A stretch of 64,000 bases of DNA. Origin: Prevotella melaninogenica (GTDB taxonomy: Bacteria > Bacteroidota > Bacteroidia > Bacteroidales > Bacteroidaceae). A program made the translations under genes and the position numbers. The number at the start of each line of letters is the position of its first letter. The first letter of the stretch is position 1. The DNA is taken from positions 686,001 through 750,000 of the forward strand of contig NZ_CP072349.1 in assembly GCF_018127965.1 (NCBI RefSeq). Direction: 5' to 3'. The notes under the pieces were generated by a model. It saw nothing but the letters and a program-made list of their open reading frames with translations, was not told where the DNA came from and did no database searches. This document shows, one piece after another, positions 9,202 through 18,125 of the stretch.

Positions 9202-10128
9202 CTAAAGCAGACGTTTACGGCGTAGCAACCACCATGATGCAGCAGAAACGATGACTGATAAGAACATTGCAACAGGGAATCCCCATGGATTCGTTTCCAT
9301 TCCATTGACAAGGTTCATACCGAAGAGGGAGGATATAAGCGTTGGCAACATCATAACAATTGACACCGAGGTGAGCGTACGCATCACGGTGTTCATGTTG
9401 TTGTTGATAATGCTTGAGTAGGTGTCCATGGTGGATTCAAGAATGTCAGAGTAGATACTCGTTGTTTCTCGTGCCTGTGACATCTCAATATTTACGTCTT
9501 CAATCAGGTCGGCATCCAACTCGTCAATTTGCAACTTAAACTTCAACTTAGCCAAAAGGTTCTCGTTACCACGAATGGAGGTGATGAAGTAGGTAAGCGA
9601 ATCCTGCAGACGACTCAGTCCTATTAAACTTTCGTTGTCTACACCTTTGTCCAAGTTACGCTTAGCCTTTTCAATCAAAGTATTGATTTGCTTCAGTCGT
9701 TTTAGATACCACACAGCAGAAGAAAGGAAGAGACGGAAGATAAGGTCTACATAGTCAGTAAATCCCTCATTTCTCTTTTGCTGATAGCTGACGAAGTCGA
9801 GCATCATATTTGTCTCGAAATTGCAAACCGTGATGGTTACATCTTTCTTGTGAATGATACCTAATGGTACTGTTGTGTATGGGGTTCGTGAGCGAATTTC
9901 CTTCACGTAGGGGATACGGAGGATTATCAGCATCCAACCATCATCATATTCATAGCGTGCTCGCTCATCGGTATCGCTGATATCCGATAAGAAGTAGTCT
10001 GGAATATGAAAAGTGTCTTCGAGTTCTTGCTGATCTTGCTCTGTTGGGCAAGTAACCTGAATCCAGCAGTTAGGCTGCCATTCTTTAATGGTATTCAGGG
10101 TTCCGTTAATGTTCCAATATGTCTTCAT
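9202..10128 (-). CDS. corA: CorA-family Mg2+/divalent cation transporter
   Basis: A 308-residue protein with an acidic soluble N-terminal domain, a long helix (about 120-250), and two C-terminal membrane segments. The first ends in the diagnostic GMN motif (LFGMNLVNGMETNPWG); the second is PVAMFLSVIVSAASWWLL, followed by a basic tail RRKRLL. CorA proteins form pentameric Mg2+ channels. Single gene, with a consensus promoter about 130 bases upstream, leaving a leader of about 120 bases. Confidence 0.92.
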   Translation of the reverse strand: MKTYWNINGTLNTIKEWQPNCWIQVTCPTEQDQQELEDTFHIPDYFLSDISDTDERARYEYDDGWMLIILRIPYVKEIRSRTPYTTVPLGIIHKKDVTITVCNFETNMMLDFVSYQQKRNEGFTDYVDLIFRLFLSSAVWYLKRLKQINTLIEKAKRNLDKGVDNESLIGLSRLQDSLTYFITSIRGNENLLAKLKFKLQIDELDADLIEDVNIEMSQARETTSIYSDILESTMDTYSSIINNNMNTVMRTLTSVSIVMMLPTLISSLFGMNLVNGMETNPWGFPVAMFLSVIVSAASWWLLRRKRLL

Positions 10129-10257
10129 TAGCTAATCTCCATGGTTAAATAATAGTGTGGGGATTAGCAACTTCTTGTTGTAATCCTCACGCCTACTGTT
10201 TGAAATTCTCCGCGTGATAATCGTCCATTTAAAAATTACGTGTTGGTTTTGTGACTG

Positions 10258-10289
10258 CAAAATTAGCTAAAAAAATCGGTTGTGGCAAA
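10258..10289 (-). promoter_or_regulatory. Promoter of corA
   Basis: Minus strand: TTTG (10286-10289), 20 bases, TAATTTTG (10258-10265). Confidence 0.7.
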
Positions 10290-10551
10290 CAAAAGGTTAA
10301 GTTTTTCATTGTTCGGGAGGGGCTGAGAAGATGTGTCTGGAGATGAGATGAAGAAGAGTTGTAAGGATTAATATCATTTGTGACAACGTGTATTTTTTTG
10401 GCTAATAGTATGCTATATTTCCTTACCTTTATGTTATATCTTCTCGTCTTGTGCTTTTTTCTAAGCAACTTATGTCTAAGTTAGCTTTTACTTGTTATAT
10501 CCTACCATTGATTAAGGTCGCTATGACGAATCTCTCTTAACCTTTTTAATA

Positions 10552-10612
10552 GATGTGCTGACGGTCCGCACGGGTGGTGCTGATGGTCCGCACCATTGGT
10601 GCTGAGTACTAA
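10552..10612. repeat. Repeat family C (GGTCCGCAC...TGGTGCTGA), two units
   Basis: GACGGTCCGCACGGGTGGTG followed by TGATGGTCCGCACCATTGGTG. It is related to 17865-17935, 49425-49470 and 56040-56115. The rest of the 10129-10647 gap holds only the corA promoter and AT-rich sequence. Confidence 0.7.
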
Positions 10613-10647
10613 ATAGGATGCAGAATGTAGTTGGATTGAGGACAATG

Positions 10648-11679
10648 TTATGCTTTTGAATCACACAACTGACGTACCAAAGCCTTTATCTCTGCTCTTG
10701 CTGGTTTTCCATTACCCGTTTGGGGAAGGGTAGGAACGTGGAAGATGAAACGAGGTTGCCAGAACTTTGGGAGACATTGTTGGCAGAGTGTTCTGACTGC
10801 ATTGGTGTCGTCTTGTGTTGTGAGTAAGACCACAGCTTCTCCAAAACGCTCGTCAGGGCAGCTTGTTATAGCAAAATCGCCTGTAAGAGAGGATTTCAGT
10901 AGGTGTTCTACTTCCTCAATCTGAATCTTAATACCACCAGAATCAATCACATTATCTTTTCGTCCAAGGATGCGGAAACAAGAAGTATTAAGCCCTTCCT
11001 TTGTGTTCGTAGGGCGAATTTTAGCTCTGTCGTTGGTAACTAAAGGGTGAGAGCAAACGGCAGGGGCATCAATAAGAAGGCAACCTTCTTCATTGAGCCA
11101 TACTTTCACACCGTCAAAGGGTTTGTACCATTCACTGGCTTCTGGTCCATTCAGACGTCGGAGCGCAATATGTGAGAGCGTTTCCGTCATCCCGTAGGTA
11201 CTCCAAACGGCATTTGGGAAATCCTGTAAAGCAGCTGATAGTTTCTCATCAACAGCACCACCGCCTATAATAAGATGGCAGATACGGCGCAAACGCTCAC
11301 GCTCTTTAGGTACTTGTAGAGAGTTATAGACCTGCAGTGGCACCATTGCAGCAAAGGTTATCTCTTCGTTTGAGATACCTGCTTCAGACAAAGATTTATC
11401 AGAGAGAGGATGTCCAGACGGTGTTACGCTCAGCAGGCATAGGCTACGTTCAATACTTCTTACCACTACCATCTTTCCTGCAATGTAGTCGAGTGGCATG
11501 CAGAGTAGGGCAGTATCGCCAGCCTTCAAACTCAAGAAATCACAAGTGATGCGGGCTGAATTGAGCATACGTTGCTTCTCTACCCACAGCGGTTTAGGCT
11601 TACCAGTTGAGCCACTGGTATGCACAAGGAGTTGTGGATTATCATTATGCCATTCTGAGAGGAAGTCTTGTAGTGTCAT
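10648..11679 (-). CDS. menE: o-Succinylbenzoate-CoA ligase
   Basis: A 343-residue member of the AMP-binding (ANL) family that activates o-succinylbenzoate with ATP and CoA in menaquinone synthesis. The P-loop-like motif HTSGSTGKPK is near residue 20, STYGMTETLSH carries the A5 motif, and LGRKDNVIDSGGIKIQIEEVE is the hinge/A8 region (seen as DNVIDSGGIKIQ). The protein is shorter than many MenE enzymes, lacking most of the N-terminal subdomain, as is usual for the compact Bacteroidota form. Last gene of the men operon. The 67-base gap to menC carries a family B repeat. Confidence 0.93.
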   Translation of the reverse strand: MTLQDFLSEWHNDNPQLLVHTSGSTGKPKPLWVEKQRMLNSARITCDFLSLKAGDTALLCMPLDYIAGKMVVVRSIERSLCLLSVTPSGHPLSDKSLSEAGISNEEITFAAMVPLQVYNSLQVPKERERLRRICHLIIGGGAVDEKLSAALQDFPNAVWSTYGMTETLSHIALRRLNGPEASEWYKPFDGVKVWLNEEGCLLIDAPAVCSHPLVTNDRAKIRPTNTKEGLNTSCFRILGRKDNVIDSGGIKIQIEEVEHLLKSSLTGDFAITSCPDERFGEAVVLLTTQDDTNAVRTLCQQCLPKFWQPRFIFHVPTLPQTGNGKPARAEIKALVRQLCDSKA

Positions 11680-11692
11680 TGTTGTTTGGTTT

Positions 11693-11752
11693 TATCTTAT
11701 TGGGCGAATGGGGCTAATAAGCCTAATAGGGCTAATAATAATCTTCTTAATC
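11693..11752. repeat. Repeat family B, menE-menC gap
   Basis: ATTGGGCGAATGGGGCTAAT then AAGCCTAATAGGGCTAATAA: alternating GGGCTAATA / TAAGCCTAAT units, related to 13386-13495, 16158-16198 and 43280-43310. Confidence 0.7.
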
Positions 11753-12784
11753 GCTTATCCAAAGCTGATCGCCCTTTATCTCTAATGGCATTGGGATATT
11801 GTCGGTGAAGAGTTGTCCCGTACCTAAGCCTTGTGGAGTGGTGATGTTTGGACCGTAGATGTCAGCTGTTAGCTGGGCGATAGCATTCAGTCCGATGTTA
11901 CTCTCAAGTGCTGAGGTTATCCATGAACCGATATTGCGTTCCTCAGCCATTGTAATCCATTCTCGTGTACCAGCCATACCACCATGTAGACTTGGTTTGA
12001 GGATGATATATTGTGGGCGAATCGTATCGAGTAAAAGCACTTTTCCTGCAGAATCATTGACACCGATAAGTTCTTCATCAAGCGCTATCGATAGGGGAGA
12101 GTCAGCACACAAGCGTGCCATCTCCTGCCATTGATGCTGTCGGATAGGCTGTTCGATGGAGTGGATATCATATTGTGCCAATGCTTCTAATCGTTGCATG
12201 GCATCTTCTGGAGCAAAGGCACCATTCGCATCAACGCGTAGTTCCACCTGCTCACGTGTGAAAGCTTGACGGATATGGCGTATAAGATCGAGTTCTTTCT
12301 CAAAGTCAATCGCACCAATCTTCAGCTTTACACAACGGAAACCAGCCTTGAGTTTCGCTTCCAATCGTTGATACATCTCCTCGAAAGTGCCCATCCACAC
12401 GAGTCCATTGATGGTGATTCCTTCCTCTCCGCGCCCAAAAGCTGTGTTGAAGAAATTGATGCTTCCCTTGGCATCCAACTGTGCCTTAGCCGTTTCTAAG
12501 CCAAAGAGCATTGAAGGATAAGGGCGCATAGCATCGAGGTCAATAATCCCTGTGCGGCAGAAGTTATCACAGAAACTGCGGAGTTTCTGCTCATATTCCT
12601 CGTCAGACATGGTATCGCAAGACAGGTCGGGGAGTGTTGCGCATTCCCCAATACCCACTACATCAGGCTGATTCGTGTCAGACAGTGTGACATAATAGCT
12701 CTTCCTCGTTGTGTAGACACCGCGTGAGGTACCTGCAGGGCGGAGGAAGTGGAGGGTGCGGGAGGAGATGTTTATCTTGTACAT
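11747..12784 (-). CDS. menC: o-Succinylbenzoate synthase
   Basis: An enolase-superfamily enzyme (345 residues from ATG 12784) that dehydrates SHCHC to o-succinylbenzoate. Visible motifs are the catalytic-Lys strand CVKLKIG, metal ligands in LRVDANGAF, IEQPI and ALDEEL, and the second Lys in ILKPSLHGG. The frame extends to 12817, but MYKINISSRTLHFLRPAG is the usual N-terminus, and the extra 11 residues would overlap the preceding gene's end. It lies 10 bases after the frameshifted four-helix-bundle gene. Confidence 0.93.
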   Translation of the reverse strand: MYKINISSRTLHFLRPAGTSRGVYTTRKSYYVTLSDTNQPDVVGIGECATLPDLSCDTMSDEEYEQKLRSFCDNFCRTGIIDLDAMRPYPSMLFGLETAKAQLDAKGSINFFNTAFGRGEEGITINGLVWMGTFEEMYQRLEAKLKAGFRCVKLKIGAIDFEKELDLIRHIRQAFTREQVELRVDANGAFAPEDAMQRLEALAQYDIHSIEQPIRQHQWQEMARLCADSPLSIALDEELIGVNDSAGKVLLLDTIRPQYIILKPSLHGGMAGTREWITMAEERNIGSWITSALESNIGLNAIAQLTADIYGPNITTPQGLGTGQLFTDNIPMPLEIKGDQLWISD

Positions 12785-12794
12785 TATAAGTTTT

Positions 12795-13345
12795 TTATTG
12801 TTTGTTTCTATATTCAATTCTTGCTCTTGTCATCTGCTCACGTATTCCACCATGTTTAATGAAATCCTCTTTGATATGGTCTAAATACTTTCTAAGTATT
12901 ACATCTTCTTGATAAATCAATGTAATGGCTATGTTTGCTATTGTTTCATCTGTGCGTACTTGTATGGCATTACGATAAAAAGAAGACTCATTATGCTTGG
13001 CACATACGCGTCGTGCTACGATTGCTCTCTTGTCATTTATGTCCCACTTGGTAAGATTCCGGACACGTAGATAATCTTCATAATCAATTAATAGTTCCTG
13101 TAGACTGGCACGTGCTACATTCACTAATTTTATTTCCGTTTCTGCAGAGGTTGTCGAGGCAGCACATCCTTCTGCAATGTTCTGCTTCCCCGAGCGGGCT
13201 GCTTGTACCATTTGGTCTATCGTTCTGTCACTTTTTTCCAGAAAATGGTGGGCAAAATAATAGGTGATGTCATAAATACATTCTGCCTTTGGTAAGCTAT
13301 CAGATTGCGATAGTTGCCCTTTTGTGGCAAGAAAGGTGTTTCCAT
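12795..13345 (-). pseudogene. Four-helix-bundle protein (S23/TIGR02436-like), single-base frameshift
   Basis: The intact part (138 residues from 13211) contains MVQAARSGKQNIAEG and EIKLVNVARASLQELLIDYE, typical of the four-helix-bundle family found as rRNA insert-encoded S23 and as free-standing genes. Upstream the frame stays open (AECIYDITYYFAHHFLEKSD) but has no start. The true N-terminus, METPFLPQKGNYRNLIAYQ from ATG 13345, is in another frame. The junction is at 13288-13290, where CCAAAGGC would need a fourth A (CCAAAAGGC) to read AYQ-KAECIYD. The gene is therefore one base short: pseudogene, phase variant or sequence error. It sits inside the men operon, between menB and menC. The family's function is unclear. 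Confidence 0.8.
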
Positions 13346-13385
13346 GATTGGTAATGGGCTATTTGTAATGGTGAGTCTGTTAGGT

Positions 13386-13495
13386 TTATTGGGCTTATTG
13401 GCCTAATTAGCCTAATAGGTGATATGTTTTGTAGTCACTATTTGTCCTATGGTTAATTGGGCTTATTAGCCTAATTAGGCCAATAAGTCCAATAA
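13386..13495. repeat. Repeat family B, inverted pair before menB 3' end
   Basis: The arms 13386-13419 (TTATTGGGCTTATTGGCC, TAATTAGCCTAATAGG) and 13457-13495 are nearly perfect reverse complements of each other, with 37 bases between. They can form a stem of over 30 bp between menB and the four-helix-bundle gene. Confidence 0.8.
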
Positions 13496-13499
13496 CTAA

Positions 13500-14327
13500 T
13501 TATGGGAACTGCGGATACTTATCAAAGTCTGGCTTACGTTTCTCAAGGAAAGCCTTGCCGCCTTCTTGTGCTTCGTCAAGTGTATAGTAGAGCATGGTGG
13601 CATCACCTGCAAGCTCCTGAATACCTGCCTGACCATCAAGCTCAGCGTTGAAGCCAGCTTTCATCATACGGAGTGCCAATGGAGAACGCTCTATCATTGT
13701 CTCTGCCCATTCTATACACTCGTCTTCGAGACGGTTGAAAGGAACCACCTTATTGACCAATCCCATTCGTTCAGCTTCTACAGCAGAGTACTGACGACAC
13801 AAGAACCATATCTCACGAGCCTTCTTCTGACCTACGACACGTGCTAAATAAGATGCGCCGAAACCAGCATCAAAGGAACCAACCTTTGGTCCAGTCTGCC
13901 CGAAGATGGCATTGTCTGATGCTATTGAGAGGTCGCATACCACATGAAGGACATGTCCACCACCAATGGCATAACCATTAACCATAGCGATGACTGGCTT
14001 TGGAAGGCGTCGAATCTGCATCTGCAAGTCAAGTACGTTGAGGCGTGGAACACCATCACTACCTATGTATCCGCCATGTCCCTTTACGTGCATATCGCCA
14101 CCAGAGCAGAATGCTTTGTCGCCTGCACCAGTCAGAATGACCACGCGGATGTCAAGGGCTTCACGACAATAGTTGAAAGCCTGTGACATTTCCCACACTG
14201 TTTTCGGGGTGAAGGCATTGCGATAGCGAGGACGATTGATAGTTACTTTTGCTATGTGGTTGTACTCTTCAAAGAGGATTTCCTCAAAGTTGAAGCCTTC
14301 AATAGGCTTCCATTCTCTTTTCTCCAT
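13500..14327 (-). CDS. menB: 1,4-Dihydroxy-2-naphthoyl-CoA synthase
   Basis: A 275-residue crotonase-fold enzyme that cyclises o-succinylbenzoyl-CoA. The length is usual for MenB. Motifs are the oxyanion-hole segments [16 protein letters not shown] and [16 protein letters not shown], and [20 protein letters not shown] near the middle ([12 protein letters not shown]). The C-terminal [20 protein letters not shown] is characteristic. It is separated from menD by about 127 bases without a recognisable promoter. Confidence 0.97.
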   Translation of the reverse strand: MEKREWKPIEGFNFEEILFEEYNHIAKVTINRPRYRNAFTPKTVWEMSQAFNYCREALDIRVVILTGAGDKAFCSGGDMHVKGHGGYIGSDGVPRLNVLDLQMQIRRLPKPVIAMVNGYAIGGGHVLHVVCDLSIASDNAIFGQTGPKVGSFDAGFGASYLARVVGQKKAREIWFLCRQYSAVEAERMGLVNKVVPFNRLEDECIEWAETMIERSPLALRMMKAGFNAELDGQAGIQELAGDATMLYYTLDEAQEGGKAFLEKRKPDFDKYPQFP

Positions 14328-14454
14328 AGGGTCTTTTTGTTTTTGATTGATTATAGGGAGCCTGCCAAGTCGTTCCTATAAAGGGGATAGACAGAGGCAA
14401 GTTATTATTATTTATGCTGGATATATAAGCCGAAAGTTGATACGTTGAGGGCTA

Positions 14455-16116
14455 TTAAAAGGCTTGATAATAATCCTTCAAAGCCTGTGTATCTTCCTCT
14501 GCGTTAGTGAATACTTCTAAAAGTACTGGTCCTTCCTCCGAGTTAAAGAGTTTGTCAAGACTCTTGTCAAGCTCTTCTTCGTTGCGAGCAGAGAGGTAAA
14601 CGATGTCGTGTGTCTGACAGATTCCTTCCGCAGTGGTTGTATGTTGGGCAGCAATAGCACTATCCCGATAAGGTGAACGCTCTAAACCTGGCAACTGATG
14701 GAAGATTCCTCCACCGCCATTGTTAAGTAAGAGGATAGAAAGATTAGGTGGAAGAGACTCGTTCCATAGTGCGTTCTGATCATAGAAGAAACTCAAGTCA
14801 CCAATAACACTGTACACATCATCTTCTTCTTGATGCGCAATAGCATAGCCAACAGCCGTAGATAACGATCCTTCAATACCATTCACACCTCGATTAACAT
14901 AGATGTATTGGTCAGAGAAGATGTTGCCCAGGCGCACAGCCGAGCTATTCCCATAGAATAATTTACCATCAACAGCCTCCTCTCTCATCTTTTCGTGGAA
15001 AGCCTTAACAGCCAACATTTGTGAGAAGTGTGGTTTTATTGTTTTGCGGATGGCTAAGGCTTTATCGAAAGCCTTGTCCCATAGCGTTACAAAGTCACGC
15101 TTTTTAACGCCTTCTGTCTCATTGGCAAAGATCGTGATAACATCCTCCGGTAAACCTTGAATCATATTAGTGGTGTGCATAAAAGTATCACAGAACTCAT
15201 CAATTCCATTTACAACGATTGACATCTCGCACTTACACTCTCGCAAGAACTGGCGGAGTCGTTTGCTGACAATCGTTCCTCCTATATATATAAGGTGGTC
15301 AGGACGATAAGCTTCGTCATCACCAATCATCTTCAATACTTCGTCGATGGGTTGTGCAGGGCAAATACTGTCATCTGCCAACTTCTCTTGAAGGACGACA
15401 GCAACCTTCTTTAATGTCTTTATTGCTTCATGCGAATTGCCCATAAATTCAGGTATCAGCTGCCCAAGAACAAACATTAGCTTCTTTCCACGGAAGAAGT
15501 CAACAGCCATTTCACGAACGCTGAAGTAATCAGTTGTAGCATGAAGCATGAAAATATTACGCTCATCGGGAAGCTTTGGTACGTTGTATTCAAAGAGTGG
15601 TTCACTGATTGGCACGTTGATATGCACAGGACTGCCATCATTCAGGCGTACTGCGTTCAACGCTTCATTGACCAAACGGTTGCAATACCAGCGTTCCTCC
15701 TCGTTATGAGGCTCTGGCAGTGTCACACTCTTACGGACATTTGGTTCCAATGCATGATGTTGTTGAAGCGTTTGTCCATCCTGTTGGTCAATCCACTGTG
15801 CTGGTCTATCAGCTGAAATAATAACCAGTGGACGTTTCTGATAGAACGCCTCAGCTGCTGCAGGTGCTAAGTTAAGCAGGGCAGAACCCGATGTAACGCA
15901 CACAACTACTGGCTCATTGTCTGCTAAAGTCATTCCTAATGCTACGAATCCTGCCGAACGTTCGTCGGTAACAGGATAACACTCAATCTCGGGACAAGCA
16001 CAGAGATTGTGTACGATAGGTGAGTTACGAGAACCCGGACATACAACGGCTTTCGTTACTTTTTCCTGTATGAGAAGGGATGTAAGGATGTTTACGTTTT
16101 CTTTATTGCTGTACAT
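14455..16116 (-). CDS. menD: SEPHCHC synthase (2-succinyl-5-enolpyruvyl-6-hydroxy-3-cyclohexene-1-carboxylate synthase)
   Basis: A ThDP-dependent enzyme (553 residues) that joins 2-oxoglutarate to isochorismate. The N-terminal PYR domain has CPGSRNSPIVHN and the ThDP Glu region VCVTSGSALLNLAPAAAEA. The C-terminal PP domain has NRGVNGIEGSLSTAVGYA and GDLSFFYDQNAL followed by LLNNGGGGIF. I start at ATG 16116 (MYSNKENVNILTSLLIQEK). The frame continues to 16188, but those 24 residues (SLISLISPITLTINTQPST) are translated repeat family B sequence. Confidence 0.95.
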   Translation of the reverse strand: MYSNKENVNILTSLLIQEKVTKAVVCPGSRNSPIVHNLCACPEIECYPVTDERSAGFVALGMTLADNEPVVVCVTSGSALLNLAPAAAEAFYQKRPLVIISADRPAQWIDQQDGQTLQQHHALEPNVRKSVTLPEPHNEEERWYCNRLVNEALNAVRLNDGSPVHINVPISEPLFEYNVPKLPDERNIFMLHATTDYFSVREMAVDFFRGKKLMFVLGQLIPEFMGNSHEAIKTLKKVAVVLQEKLADDSICPAQPIDEVLKMIGDDEAYRPDHLIYIGGTIVSKRLRQFLRECKCEMSIVVNGIDEFCDTFMHTTNMIQGLPEDVITIFANETEGVKKRDFVTLWDKAFDKALAIRKTIKPHFSQMLAVKAFHEKMREEAVDGKLFYGNSSAVRLGNIFSDQYIYVNRGVNGIEGSLSTAVGYAIAHQEEDDVYSVIGDLSFFYDQNALWNESLPPNLSILLLNNGGGGIFHQLPGLERSPYRDSAIAAQHTTTAEGICQTHDIVYLSARNEEELDKSLDKLFNSEEGPVLLEVFTNAEEDTQALKDYYQAF

Positions 16117-16157
16117 TTGGGTGGTGGGTGTTGATGGTTGGGTGTTGATGGTTAGGG

Positions 16158-16198
16158 TTATTGGGCTAATAAGACTAATAAGGCTCATAAGCCCAATA
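16158..16198. repeat. Repeat family B, menF-menD gap
   Basis: ATTGGGCTAATAAGACTAAT then AAGGCTCATAAGCCCAAT, with ATTGGGCT / AGCCCAAT able to pair. Next to it (16120-16156) is a short GGGTGTTGATGGTT tandem duplication. Confidence 0.7.
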
Positions 16199-16209
16199 TT
16201 CCTATAAAT

Positions 16210-17256
16210 CTAATTATGCTTTAACAACTGGCGCATAGTGTCAAGTTTGGCTTCTGTTTCCTGCCATTCATTCTCTTCTATACTCTCCTTTAAGAGTCCG
16301 CCACCTGCATAAAGGCGACACGTAGAACGAGAGAGTTGCATACAGCGAAGGGTGACATAAAGTTTTGCCGCACCCTTCTCGCCAAGTAGCCCACTGAAAC
16401 CACTGTAATAACTGCGATTCAATTGCTCATTATGAAGGATAAACTGCTGTGCCTCACCTTTTGGCATACCGCATACGGCAGGGGTAGGATGGAAGGCTGC
16501 AAGGAATGTTCCGAGTCGCTGTGTGTCTTTAAGTCGGAAAGTGAAATCTGTGCGAAGATGCGCCAAATGTGCTGCACGAGCAGTGTAAGGTTTACTTTCT
16601 GTAATCTCAGCTGCAAACGGTTGTAAGCAAGCACGGATATAATCAGCAACGAGTTGTTGCTCTTCTTGATTCTTAGTAGACCACTTCATATCCTCACCTT
16701 CATACTTCATTGTACCAGCTAACGCCATTGTCTGATACCCCTTAGCATCACCACGAAGTAGAATTTCAGGACTTGCGATAAGCCACATGCCTGTCTCTGC
16801 AGTATAGAAAAGTGCAATATAAGAGCGTGGGTACTTCTCACAAGCCTTAAGGAAAATGCTTCGAGGAGTTGCACGCTCGTCTTTTGTTTCTACAATCGAG
16901 CGCGCCAGTACTAACTTGCGGAATCTGTTGTGTTCTAACTCTTTATGGAAACGATAGAAGCCGTCGTGATAAGCCTCGCGAAGAGAAGGCGTCTCGTTAG
17001 TAAGTACCGCCTCGTCCTGCCAGTCGGGAATAGCATCAAAACCCTTGCTACCATCTAATGGCAGAGTAATAGAACACCCCTTCTGACCATCCAGTAAGTA
17101 GAGTGAGTTACTATCATCGCAATAGAAAGGAGCAATGACAAATCCCTTGCGCCCATTAAGTTCAGCAAGCGAGGAAATAGCCGTTGGCTTCTCTGGTTGT
17201 GAATAGCAATGACAAACCTTCTCGAAAGGCTCACGATAAATAAAGAAAGAATCCAT
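16210..17256 (-). CDS. menF: Isochorismate synthase
   Basis: A 348-residue chorismate-binding enzyme that converts chorismate to isochorismate, the entry to the menaquinone branch. The C-terminal chorismate-binding domain is recognisable from KLVLARSIVE, MALAGTMKYEG, FHPTPAVCGMPKGEA and YAGGGLLKESIEENEWQET. The N-terminal region is short and divergent. The start codon directly abuts the stop of the preceding thioesterase gene, indicating tight co-translation. Confidence 0.93.
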   Translation of the reverse strand: MDSFFIYREPFEKVCHCYSQPEKPTAISSLAELNGRKGFVIAPFYCDDSNSLYLLDGQKGCSITLPLDGSKGFDAIPDWQDEAVLTNETPSLREAYHDGFYRFHKELEHNRFRKLVLARSIVETKDERATPRSIFLKACEKYPRSYIALFYTAETGMWLIASPEILLRGDAKGYQTMALAGTMKYEGEDMKWSTKNQEEQQLVADYIRACLQPFAAEITESKPYTARAAHLAHLRTDFTFRLKDTQRLGTFLAAFHPTPAVCGMPKGEAQQFILHNEQLNRSYYSGFSGLLGEKGAAKLYVTLRCMQLSRSTCRLYAGGGLLKESIEENEWQETEAKLDTMRQLLKHN

Positions 17257-17673
17257 TTACTTCTCTTGTGGGGCTATGACGTAGTTGGTAACTTGTACGC
17301 TTGAGATGAGTTCGTCTTCACCATTCTTGATGTCAATGTTCCATACGTGTAATGTATGGCCCCTGTGAATCAGTTTTCCGTAAGCCGTAACTGTTCCACC
17401 ATATGGCATAGCCTTGACGTGATTGCCGTGCACATTAATGCCCATAGCCATCTTTCCAGGGCATAACGCCATCGAACCGATACCAGCAAGATTCTCTGCA
17501 AGCGCCAATGAAGCACCGCCAGCGAGGAATCCAAAAGGCTGTTTGTTACGGTCATCGACAGCCATTCTTGCCTTCAATGTGTCATCTTCGGGCGTAGAGA
17601 TAAACTCCATACCGAGTGTACGGCTCAGTCCGTCTTCCTGATGAATATTTTTTATGATGTTTTCTACGTTCAT
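17257..17673 (-). CDS. Hotdog-fold thioesterase, probable DHNA-CoA thioesterase
   Basis: A 138-residue PaaI/YdiI-type hotdog protein. The active-site helix FGFLAGGASLALAENLAG carries the catalytic Glu, and INVHGNHVKAMPYGGTVTAYG is the following strand pair (GNHVKAMPYGG). Position as first gene of the men operon suggests it hydrolyses 1,4-dihydroxy-2-naphthoyl-CoA, the step between MenB and MenA (MenI role); this is inferred from context. A consensus promoter lies just upstream. Confidence 0.85.
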   Translation of the reverse strand: MNVENIIKNIHQEDGLSRTLGMEFISTPEDDTLKARMAVDDRNKQPFGFLAGGASLALAENLAGIGSMALCPGKMAMGINVHGNHVKAMPYGGTVTAYGKLIHRGHTLHVWNIDIKNGEDELISSVQVTNYVIAPQEK

Positions 17674-17696
17674 AACCTAATCAACTTAATGTAATG

Positions 17697-17727
17697 CAAA
17701 GATAATAAAAGTTGGATAGATAACAAA
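17697..17727 (-). promoter_or_regulatory. Promoter of the men operon
   Basis: Minus strand: TTTG (17724-17727), 19 bases, TATCTTTG (17697-17704), about 24 bases before the thioesterase ATG. Confidence 0.8.
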
Positions 17728-17864
17728 ATCATAGTAGGTTTAATAGGTAGACAAGTATAGACAAAGGTCATGTTTGGGTGCTTTCGAGCTTAGCTATAGG
17801 CATCTTTAAACTAACCTATGGAACTGTAAAAGGTTATGTTTCCGTTTACAATAGTCGTGTAAAT

Positions 17865-17935
17865 GCTCCGCACGTGTGGTGTTAAGGCTCCGCACATGTG
17901 GTGCTGTTGGTTAGCACCTTATGTGCGAACGGCTA
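17865..17935. repeat. Repeat family C, second copy
   Basis: AAATGCTCCGCACGTGTGGTG, AAGGCTCCGCACATGTGGTG and the inverted GTTAGCACCTTATGTGCGAAC. It lies in the 452-base divergent gap between the men operon and lysS; the remainder holds the two promoters and no ORF. Confidence 0.7.
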
Positions 17936-18125
17936 AATAGCTTGCAATATACCGTCTGTGTGAGTGTAAGTGTTGGGATGTAGCAATGATATAGATATCA
18001 TAAGCGACACCATGATTTGAGTTTAAGAATATTCCAATGCCATAAAAAAGGAAAAAGCAGCTATAGTTTGCGAATTATTTAGTAAATTTGCATCCTATAA
18101 GAATATATTCGATTTAATTATAAAT

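Noticed and set aside
10229..10468. Minus-strand ORF of 79 codons upstream of corA
   Set aside because: It contains the corA promoter and has atypical composition.
16117..16188. N-terminal extension of menD (24 residues, SLISLISPI...)
   Set aside because: Encoded by the family B repeat; the conserved MenD start is at 16116.
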